This document shows positions 1 through 7,076 of a stretch of DNA of 23,278 bases, piece after piece. A program made the translations under genes and the position numbers. Position 1 is the stretch's first letter. Each line of letters starts with the position of its first letter. The notes beneath the pieces are model-generated. The model worked only from the letters and a program-made list of their open reading frames with translations, was not told where the DNA came from and ran no database searches. The stretch comes from Glaciecola sp047637355 (GTDB lineage: Bacteria > Pseudomonadota > Gammaproteobacteria > Enterobacterales > Alteromonadaceae). The stretch is from contig JBLIKA010000049.1 in assembly GCA_047637355.1 (NCBI GenBank), positions 1 through 23,278 on the forward strand, read 5' to 3'.

Positions 1-1
1 T

Positions 2-103
2 TTGCTATTTGCTGAAGCGTTAAATTTAAACCCTTTAAAATGGGGTGCTACAGAACAATTAAATAGAAATTTTTCGATTTACTCTGATCAATGTCAGCTA
101 TAA
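2..103 (+). pseudogene. 3' end of an unidentified coding sequence, possibly frameshifted
   Basis: The second forward frame is open from the window edge to a TAA at about 101-103. It reads as ordinary protein (LLFAEALNLNPLKWG, then TEQLNRNF). A neighbouring frame carries on with plausible protein (YNFDRDPLESLIFELNG) to a stop near 159, so the original gene may have run past the first stop and been frameshifted at about 95-103. I do not recognise the family and cannot tell a normal C-terminus from a decayed gene. From there to about 328 I see no gene. Confidence 0.3.
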
Positions 104-318
104 TTTTGACCGTGATCCATTGGAATCGCTAATATTCGAACTTAATGGAATATTTAGATGACGAGCCTGTATCTACTAGCAATAATTGCGACCAAGGCAT
201 TGGTTTATTTTTCCAGGATGGCTTGTTCCGTAAGAATTTTATTTGGTGAGCAACGCATATATTTTTACAAGGCCATATTGAGAAGGGGTAAATTAGAGCT
301 GCTTTTAATGATTGAGTA

Positions 319-337
319 GCCTTATATGCTATAAGGC
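319..337. other. Perfect short stem-loop over the stop codon of the PKD lipoprotein gene
   Basis: The arms GCCTTATA and TATAAGGC are separated by three bases, and the structure overlaps the TAG stop at 329-331. On the minus strand, the direction of the adjacent gene, no run of T follows the stem. It could therefore be a weak or factor-dependent terminator or an mRNA 3' hairpin, but it is not a classical intrinsic terminator. Confidence 0.35.
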
Positions 338-2863
338 ATCCACACTCATCGGAATACTGAACACACTATTACCAAGTGGATCATACACTTCAACAACAAT
401 ACTTCCGCCTAACTCGCGCTGTGCCGCAACTATTGTTAAAGAAAGGTCAGTTGTAGTTGGGTCATACACATTTCCGTCATTAGCCCAAAACAACACTCTG
501 TAGAGATCACCACCAACGTCGTTCCACGAAACTACCAAATCATTGTTATTGTTCGCAGTTGTTATTGCAAGCGATGGCGGTGCGGAGGGAATAATAGTAA
601 TGTCAATAAAATCAGTAGTAGTAGCACCTTCATCATCTGTAACTGTCAATCTAAATGTCAATACTACCTCATTAATTACGTTTGGAGCGGTAAAGCTCGT
701 CGAGGCGTTATCTGCATTTGTTAGTGCAACAGCATCTCCAGCAATTTGGGTCCAAAGATAACTAGCAACAGTCCCATCATTGTCCACACCGCTGCCGAGT
801 AAGTTAACTATTGTTTGCTCGTCAACCGATTGGTCCGCCCCAGCATTAGCTATTGGCGTTTCGTTTGCTCTTGGATTGACAATGATATTAATTTCGTCGT
901 TCGTGGTATCTGCCTCATTATCGGTAACTGCTAATTGAAAGCGCAATGTTTGTTGAGTTGACACATTGGGAGAAGTAAAGTTTGTTGAGGCGCTGTTCGG
1001 ATTTGATAATGTAACCACATCTCCTGCGATTTGTATCCAATGATAACTAGCAACAGTGCCATCGTTGTCCGAGCCATTGCCGCTTAAGGTAACCACTGTT
1101 TGTTCATTTACCGTTTGGTCTGCGCCAGCAAAAGCCGTTGGTGCTAAATTCGCTATTGGATTAACAGTGACATTAATGGTATCTGTCGTCTCAGCACCAT
1201 CGTTATCGGTGACCGTGAATTGAAACGTCAAGGTTGATTGTGTCTCTACGCTTGGGGCACTAAAGCTTGTCGAGGCACTGTTAGTATTTGCTAAGGTAAC
1301 AGATTGCCCAGCTGTTTGCGCCCAGCGATAGATGGCTACGCTGCCATCAGCATCTGCGCCGTTGCCAGATAAGATAACTGTGGTGAGTTCATTAACGGTT
1401 TGGTCAGCGCCAGCATCAGCTGTTGGTGCGATATTCTCAGTCGCATTGACGATGATATTAACAGTGTCACTCGTTGTTGCACCTTCATTATCGACAACCG
1501 TCAGTTGAAAGGCCAAGGTCATCGGTGACGTTGAGATGGGTGACTCAAAACTTGTTAACGCATTTATTGTGGTAGTTAATGACACTGATTGTCCTGCTAT
1601 TTGAGCCCAGCGAAAACTGACAACATTACCATCACTATCATTGCCACTGCCTGACAAGCTTACCGACGTCTGTCCAGCGACTGCTTGATCAGGACCGGCA
1701 TTAGCAGTTGGCGCAATGTTCGCCACAGGGGTAACAGTAATATAAACGGTATCTATTGACGCACTACCTTCATTGTCGGTAACAGTCAGTTGAAAGCCCA
1801 GTGTAAGTTCTGTCGCGGTGCGTGGTGCCGTAAAACCGGTAGCGGCGCTATTCGCATTTGTTAAAGTAATCGTTTCACCAGCAATTTGCGTCCAAGCGTA
1901 GCTCGCAATTCTACCATCACTATCCGCACCATTGCCCAACAAGCTTACCTGCGTTTGTTCATTGACCTTTTGGTCTACGCCAGCATTCGCGATAGGTGCA
2001 ATATTTGCGACCGGGTCAACCGTAATAGTAACACTATCCGTTGCAACCGCACCTTTATTGTCGGTGACAGCCAAGTCAAAGCTTAGTGCTAATTGAGTGT
2101 TTGTGCGCGGCGCAGTAAAAGTGGTCGTCGCATCATCTTTATTGGATAATATAACTACACTTCCTGTTGTCTGTATCCAACTGTAGCTAACAACGGTACC
2201 GTCATTATCCGCACCTGTACCCGTTAGGGTGACAGTGGTTTGCTCATATACCGATTGGTCAGCACCGGCATAGGCTGTTGGTGTTATATTTCCTGTCTGT
2301 TTCGTTTTGTCCTTTTTTGCGCCGTTTCTTCCAATGCCAGTTAAAGTCACAACCGTTTGTTCATTTACCCACTGGTCGGGACCGTCATAAGCGGTTGGTG
2401 CTAGGTTAACTATCGGGTTGACCGTAATGTCGACGGTATCAGTAGCGCTAGAGCCATCATGGTCAGTAACTACCAGTTGAAAAGTTAATATAATTTGAGT
2501 TGCCGAGTTTGGTGCATCAAAGTTAGCTGAGGCACTGTTAGCATTTGCTACTTTTACTGGAAGTCCGACTGTTTGAGTCCAATTGTAACTTGCAATGCTG
2601 CCATCACTATCTGCTCCGCTACCTGACAAAATAACTGTGGCTTGCGCATTAACTGATTTGGGTGATCCCGCATTTGCAGTTGGTGCACTGTTAGTTGAAG
2701 GAGCTCCATTTGGTGAGGGAGCCGGACTTGATTCGCTGCTTTCTTCACTGCCCCCACCGCATGCAGAGACGACGAGCATAGTTGCAACTAACGCGGCAGC
2801 CCGCACAAAAGACTTTACTGTTGCCTTGATTGAATAATCCGAGTTTTGAATTCGATTGGTCAT
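329..2863 (-). CDS. Surface or periplasmic lipoprotein with tandem K319L-like PKD modules
   Basis: This 844-residue protein begins with a basic, then hydrophobic leader ending in a lipobox (V-S-A with Cys35), so it should be lipidated. A Ser/Pro-rich linker (about 36-57) follows. From about residue 58 to 758 it is built of roughly 95-residue modules, each opening with an AP-T-A-x-AG-x-DQ-x-V element and containing G-x-D-x-DG, W-x-Q, LTVTDN and a TDTV-x-ITV end. These are hallmarks of the immunoglobulin-like K319L/REJ type of PKD domain. I count seven full modules and one collapsed module at about 153-191. The last 85 or so residues are not a repeat and resemble a small beta-sandwich. A good ribosome site (AGGA, five bases from ATG) supports the start. 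Such proteins usually act in adhesion, polysaccharide binding or as spacers; the ligand is unknown. It stands alone, with an insertion sequence remnant upstream. Confidence 0.85.
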   Translation of the reverse strand: MTNRIQNSDYSIKATVKSFVRAAALVATMLVVSACGGGSEESSESSPAPSPNGAPSTNSAPTANAGSPKSVNAQATVILSGSGADSDGSIASYNWTQTVGLPVKVANANSASANFDAPNSATQIILTFQLVVTDHDGSSATDTVDITVNPIVNLAPTAYDGPDQWVNEQTVVTLTGIGRNGAKKDKTKQTGNITPTAYAGADQSVYEQTTVTLTGTGADNDGTVVSYSWIQTTGSVVILSNKDDATTTFTAPRTNTQLALSFDLAVTDNKGAVATDSVTITVDPVANIAPIANAGVDQKVNEQTQVSLLGNGADSDGRIASYAWTQIAGETITLTNANSAATGFTAPRTATELTLGFQLTVTDNEGSASIDTVYITVTPVANIAPTANAGPDQAVAGQTSVSLSGSGNDSDGNVVSFRWAQIAGQSVSLTTTINALTSFESPISTSPMTLAFQLTVVDNEGATTSDTVNIIVNATENIAPTADAGADQTVNELTTVILSGNGADADGSVAIYRWAQTAGQSVTLANTNSASTSFSAPSVETQSTLTFQFTVTDNDGAETTDTINVTVNPIANLAPTAFAGADQTVNEQTVVTLSGNGSDNDGTVASYHWIQIAGDVVTLSNPNSASTNFTSPNVSTQQTLRFQLAVTDNEADTTNDEINIIVNPRANETPIANAGADQSVDEQTIVNLLGSGVDNDGTVASYLWTQIAGDAVALTNADNASTSFTAPNVINEVVLTFRLTVTDDEGATTTDFIDITIIPSAPPSLAITTANNNNDLVVSWNDVGGDLYRVLFWANDGNVYDPTTTDLSLTIVAAQRELGGSIVVEVYDPLGNSVFSIPMSVDAL
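585..2690 (-). repeat. Tandem coding repeats of about 280 bp within the PKD lipoprotein gene
   Basis: The module-encoding DNA repeats with a period of about 280 bp. Conserved landmarks recur, such as the DQ-x-V-NEQT segment and the S-F-TAP segment. Copies have diverged, so the array is old, but similarity remains high enough for recombination between modules. One copy, near 2290-2410, is much shorter than the rest. Confidence 0.75.
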
Positions 2864-3192
2864 GTTATCCTGCCCAACTTAAAGGTATATCGTTACCGAA
2901 AATATAAAGAGCTTGTCCTTATCCTTAACGGCCCATCCTTTTCTTTTTGAAACGTCAATAAAATGCGACGTCTTGTCTTTACTTCCAACAGGTATAATTA
3001 AATAGTATATTTTCATGTACTTAAATATTATTGCTCCTTTTGTGTATCTATCCTTTCATAGCAGTGCTTGCGAGGCAATTTTATTGAATATATATAAGTA
3101 TAAAAATAAATATCATACTTACGGTATGTTTTGATCTCTATAACTCACATTGATCAGACAAAATTGAATTATTTCTATTTATAATATTTCCT
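2864..3192. other. AT-rich intergenic stretch between the PKD gene and the IS remnant
   Basis: Its only clear element is the ribosome site (AGGA) just ahead of the lipoprotein ATG. TATACT-like sequences occur on the minus strand near 3015-3020, but I could not pair them with a convincing -35 element. I see no coding frame, RNA gene or repeat here. Confidence 0.4.
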
Positions 3193-4884
3193 ACAAGATC
3201 CCCAGTTTAGTAAAATATCACCTCAACTTTCGAGGGCGATATGACAATAAAAATAAAGCGGTTAGACCGTCATGGCATTGTTGCCGGCGTTATCGACGAC
3301 TTAAATATGATGTCCTTGTTAGATAAGTACTTGCCATAAGATGATAAGCAGGAAATCACCCCTAGCGAGGCGATTAAGGGCGTGATAATGAATGGTTTAG
3401 GGTTTTCAAATCGTCCTTTGTCGCTTAGCCCTCAGTTTTTTACCAACCTTCCTATAGAGCGTTTATTTCGCGAAGGTGTTGATGCATCTCACTTCAACCG
3501 TCACAAGTTAGGGTGAACACTCGACCAGTGTTATGACTTTGGTTGTGAAAGCTTGTTTTCATTAGTATCGCATCAGGCCTGTGAAATAGAGGCCGTAGAG
3601 TGCCAGTTCAAATCGCTTGATACCACGAGTCATTCGCTAACAGGCGAGTATGCAGATGATGAAGATGAGGGTTGTGATGAGCATGTTATTAGAATGACGC
3701 ACGGTCACAGCAAAGCGCATCGCCCTGATTTAAAACAAGTTGTTCAAGAAATGATTGTTAGTCAAGATGGCGAAATACCTTTAGCCTGTAAAAATTGGTA
3801 TGGAAATAGCGCTGATACAAAAGTGTTTAAAGAGCACGCCAAGGCACTAGTCAAGATGGTTGAAACAGCGCCAAAGCCTAACTATTTAGTGGCTGACTGT
3901 AAGCTTTATCATAAAGATAACGCTGAATTTTTATCGCAGCTAACGTTTATTACGCTTATCCCGTCCACTATCAAACTGGAAAAACACTCATTAGCGAAGC
4001 GCTAGCGTTACAACAATGGACGATCATTGACGACAATTATCAGTACAGAGTCAATGAGGTTGAGCACATGGATATAAAACAGCGGTGGATAGTGGTGAAT
4101 TTAAAAGCCGCTGGTGAGCGCGTAACAAAAACAATTGGTAGGCAAACCGACCGAGCCAAGGAGAAGCTTGATAAAGACTTGTTTTTTTTACAAGCCCAGC
4201 GTTTTATTTGTAAAGAAGACGTACTAAAGGCATTAGGGGCGCTCAGTAAGCGTCAAAAATATCACCAACTGACCACGCTTGATTGCATCGCACATAAGGT
4301 ATATGAAGGAAAAGGTCGCCCTAAAAAAGGAGCCCGTGAAGCAAATTGTGTGGCAAACGAGTGCTAAAGTTGAGTAGAAATACGAAGCAATTCATCACGC
4401 TATCGAACAAAAATCGTGTTTTATATTAGCCACCAATGCAGACAATAAAGCCCTCACGCTTTAGGAGACACTGCATCATTACAAGGCACAGTCTGCAGTG
4501 GAAAGAGGATTCAGATTCCTAAAAGACCCGCTGTTTTTTGTTTCATCATTGTTCATTAAAAAGCCGAGTCGCATAGACGCGTTGTTAATGATTATGACTT
4601 TATCTTTACTGGTGTGCTCAATCGCGCAACGACGTATGCGAGCGAGCATGGAAAAAGCCAATAAGACTATTCCGAACCAAATTAATATACCCACCGCTAC
4701 GCCCACCTCACGCTGGGTGTTTCAATGCTTCGAAGGAATTAACTTCGTTCAGACTGAAGAAACCTATGATAAAACAAATATTTACTTAGATGGATTGGAT
4801 AAACTAAGGACAAAAATAATTAATTTGATGGAGGCCATTCGCTGCATTTGTATAATATTCAAAAAAGCAGCTTGGGGGTCTGGT
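3193..4884 (+). mobile_element. Inactivated IS1634-family insertion sequence
   Basis: The element contains a broken transposase and is bounded by weak terminal inverted repeats. The left end at 3193-3204 (ACAAGATCCCCA) matches the inverse of the right end at 4873-4884 (TGGGGGTCTGGT) at 10 of 12 bases. The resulting length of about 1.69 kb fits the IS1634 family. I see no target-site duplication next to these ends. With the multiply broken transposase, this points to an old, immobile copy. The exact borders are an inference from the repeats. Confidence 0.7.
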
Positions 4885-4895
4885 CAATGTCAGGT
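3241..4895 (+). pseudogene. IS1634-family transposase, multiply disrupted
   Basis: Reading from ATG 3241 gives MTIKIKRLDRHGIVAGVIDD, a typical IS1634/DUF4277 start. The DDE-type landmarks are visible: LDTTSHSLTG, YLVADCKLY and the late VERGFRFLKDP. The frame is broken by stops at 3337-3339 (a lost Lys or Glu codon), 3514-3516 (CGA to TGA in the GRTLD segment), 4375-4377 and 4462-4464. One frameshift lies near 3978-3984 in a run of A, and another near 4330-4345 returns to the first frame. A third is likely near 4830, where NIYQ-like C-terminal residues appear in another frame. No functional enzyme can be made from this copy. The C-terminal end is uncertain because both possible frames run past the right inverted repeat. 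Confidence 0.9.
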
Positions 4896-4989
4896 TAAAC
4901 ACTCAGTTTAACGATTAATTCGACTCTGCAGAGAGCTATCAAGTTTTTACGTGATAGCTTGCGATGAAGGATCCCCGCCTTTTGTAACG

Positions 4990-5535
4990 CTAGTTTCGTT
5001 CGCACAACGATTCTATGTTGCTCGTTTTTATTGTATTAGCACTTATCATATAACCTGTTAATGCTTCCCGAAGCATCTTCTGCTAATTCAAGTTTTGCGA
5101 CGGAAAGTGCATGAACTGTAAAGCGGTAGATATGCGCGTCATGTCCGACTGGTGGGCAAGCATCATCGAAGCCTCGGCTGGCGTAATCATTTTTTATTTG
5201 TATACTGCCTTTGGGTGTTGCATTCGTTTTCGTATTGCCGGCACCAGTTGGTATTTCCGAAGCAGTCATTGGTCTGTTCGCAATTTGCCAATGCCACCAA
5301 CCACTGCCAGTGGGAGCGTCAGAATCATAGGCTGTAATAGCAAAATTTTTTGTACCTGCGGGCGCATTAGACCATTTTAGGTGTGGTGATAAATCCCCCC
5401 TGAGCAGCCAAAACCAATGTATTCCTGCGCTTTCGCCATAGACTCTCTTTGCGCAATATTATTGCTAGATAACGTAAGAGAGGCTGTAAATACAGATGTT
5501 GAAAGGGTAAGTAATAAAACACAAATAACGTTGAA
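4990..5535 (-). pseudogene. Secreted YbhB/YbcL family (PEBP, Raf-kinase-inhibitor-like) protein, frameshifted
   Basis: Three minus-strand segments join into one PEBP protein. Segment A (5535 to about 5400) holds a hydrophobic leader (VICVLLLTLSTSVFTA) and the EYIGFGCSGG motif. Segment B (about 5399 to 5066) carries DLSPHLKWSNAPAGTKNF, the YDSDAPTGSGWWHW ligand-site motif and the CPPVGHDAHIYRF motif. Segment C (about 5066 to 4990) gives LTGYMISANTIKTSNIES, the usual family C-terminus, ending at TAG. The A-to-B shift falls on a run of six C (5395-5400), where seven would restore the frame. The B-to-C shift is near 5060-5075 and has the opposite sign. No normal start codon is visible in segment A, which has an upstream stop at 5536-5538, so the 5' end may also be damaged. 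The family binds small ligands in the periplasm or cytoplasm; its role here is unknown. It may be a true pseudogene, or one or both indels may be sequencing errors. Confidence 0.85.
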
Positions 5536-5625
5536 TCAGTCGGTGTCTCAGTTATCGCTGCTATGTAATATTCAATTATTATTTTTTAATATCATGCACT
5601 CAGAGATAAGGCTGCTGTTTGCTAC

Positions 5626-6363
5626 TTAATCAAAAATATGCACTTCCAACTGCGGTTTCAACAACTCTGTAATCATAGGTTGAGCTTCTGCTGTGGGGTG
5701 AATACCGTCGTTCTGCATTAGGTCTTTGTTTAACGCAATATTTTCTAAAAAAAATGGAATTAGTGGAATATTATTTTCAGCTGCTATATCGGTAAATACC
5801 TGCATAAACATCTTTGTGTAACGTTTTCCGTAATTAGTTGGTATCTGCATCTCTTGCAACATAACCTCTACATTATTTTTCTGAGCCAACTGCACCATTT
5901 GCTCAATGTTAGCCTTTATTTTTTTTGGATTGTGTCCTTGTAGCGCATCGTTGCCACCAAGTTCAATCAACAAATGGGTTGGTTTGTGCAGGTCTAATAA
6001 TCGAGGTAGGCGAGATAACCCCCCGTCGGTAGTATCACCACTTATTGCACCATTGATAACTGTAATGGGCTTATTTTCACTTACCCACGCATTTTGTAAC
6101 AAATAAACCCAGCCTTGCTGTTGTGTTAACCCGTATGCGGCACTTAAGCTGTCGCCGAGTATCAGTAACTTATGTTCTTGCACTTCTTGCTGATCTGAAT
6201 GGCTATAAAAAGGGAATAAAAGACATACAAGTAAACTAATGCGAAAAACTTTGGCCGCATTACTGAACTGGCGTAAAGCAAATGCTAAACATTCGTTCTT
6301 CAAAGCACGATTTTTGGTAAGCTTAACTGAACTAATTTTTACGGACTTAGAAAAAGAAAACAC
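5626..6363 (-). CDS. tesA: TesA-type periplasmic acyl-CoA thioesterase I / lysophospholipase L1 (SGNH hydrolase)
   Basis: This SGNH/GDSL hydrolase cleaves thioesters and esters, for example acyl-CoA and lysophospholipids, in the periplasm. The SGNH blocks are clear: LLILGDSLSAAYG with the nucleophilic Ser, NGAISGDTT with the Gly, ELGGNDALQG with the Asn, and DGIHPTAEAQP with the Asp and His. A hydrophobic leader (RISLLVCLLFPFYSHS) precedes the catalytic domain. No ATG is available at the 5' end. The GTG at 6363 has a GGAG 11 bases upstream, and a TTG at 6303 is the alternative but lacks a ribosome site. The GTG start gives an unusually long 40-residue basic extension before the leader. It is divergent from ybbA, as in E. 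coli, with almost no space between the genes. Confidence 0.93.
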   Translation of the reverse strand: MFSFSKSVKISSVKLTKNRALKNECLAFALRQFSNAAKVFRISLLVCLLFPFYSHSDQQEVQEHKLLILGDSLSAAYGLTQQQGWVYLLQNAWVSENKPITVINGAISGDTTDGGLSRLPRLLDLHKPTHLLIELGGNDALQGHNPKKIKANIEQMVQLAQKNNVEVMLQEMQIPTNYGKRYTKMFMQVFTDIAAENNIPLIPFFLENIALNKDLMQNDGIHPTAEAQPMITELLKPQLEVHIFD

Positions 6364-6364
6364 T

Positions 6365-7075
6365 ATGACAACTGCTCCTGCAATGATCGAAACGAAAAGT
6401 ATTATAAAGAAGGTTAATACGAGTGAAGGTGAGTTACAGATCCTTCAACCCATCAGCTTTACGGTAAAACCAGGTGAATCAGTCGCTATTATAGGGGCAT
6501 CGGGCTCTGGTAAGTCAACACTTCTTGGTCTGTTAGCTGGATTAGACGAAGTATCTGGTGGACACATTATGATAGATGGTGAGCCTTTGCATTCGATGGA
6601 TGAAGAGCAGCGAGCGAGGCTGCGTGGTGAAAAAGTAGGTTTTATCTTTCAAAGTTTTATGTTGGTACAAAGTTTGACGGCGCTCGAAAATATTATGCTA
6701 CCAGCTGAAATAGCGGGACTATCGGAGCCTAAGAAGCGTGCTCAAAAGATACTTGAGCAAGTTGGACTCGATCACCGAGCCAATCATTTTCCGAACCAAC
6801 TATCGGGTGGCGAACAGCAACGTGTTGCCATTGCTAGAGCATTTATCACCAATCCTAAAATTCTATTTGCTGATGAACCGACAGGTAATCTGGATTCAAC
6901 TAATTCAACCAAAGTCGAAAACTTACTGTTTGATCTGAATAAAGAATCTAATACTACTTTAGTGCTTGTTACTCATGACATTGAACTCGCTCAGCGCTGC
7001 CAGCGTCAATTGCACATGCATGCCGGCGAATTAACTGAGCAAACTAAGCCGCTTAGAGTTGTTTCTGGAGAGTAA
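6365..7075 (+). CDS. ybbA: ABC transporter ATP-binding protein, YbbA type
   Basis: From the ATG at 6365 this gives 236 residues, the usual length for this LolD/MacB-like ATPase class. An in-frame ATG at 6239 would add 42 residues unlike the family and lies deep inside tesA, so I reject it. Landmarks are Walker A GASGSGKST (44-52), Q-loop Gln96, signature LSGGEQQRVA (from 146), Walker B ILFADEP (166-172) and switch His204. The segment LENIMLPAEIAGL and the motif SFMLVQSLTALEN closely match E. coli YbbA. It powers the membrane protein encoded two bases downstream. The substrate of the YbbA-YbbP system is not established; the linkage to tesA suggests lipid or lipoprotein handling, but that is inference. 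Confidence 0.95.
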   Translation: MTTAPAMIETKSIIKKVNTSEGELQILQPISFTVKPGESVAIIGASGSGKSTLLGLLAGLDEVSGGHIMIDGEPLHSMDEEQRARLRGEKVGFIFQSFMLVQSLTALENIMLPAEIAGLSEPKKRAQKILEQVGLDHRANHFPNQLSGGEQQRVAIARAFITNPKILFADEPTGNLDSTNSTKVENLLFDLNKESNTTLVLVTHDIELAQRCQRQLHMHAGELTEQTKPLRVVSGE

Positions 7076-7076
7076 A

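Noticed and set aside
585..2690. CRISPR array or satellite DNA
   Set aside because: The period is about 280 bp, the units are diverged and lie in one continuous reading frame, which fits protein modules.
4990..5535. Programmed ribosomal frameshifting to make an intact PEBP protein
   Set aside because: Two opposite shifts and no normal start codon make decay or sequencing error far more likely.
6239..6364. Longer ybbA start at ATG 6239
   Set aside because: The extra 42 residues lie antisense inside tesA and do not resemble the YbbA family, whose N-terminus matches a start at 6365.
7059..7076. TTG start for ybbP at 7059
   Set aside because: ATG 7077 has a well-placed GGAG and directly follows the ybbA stop.
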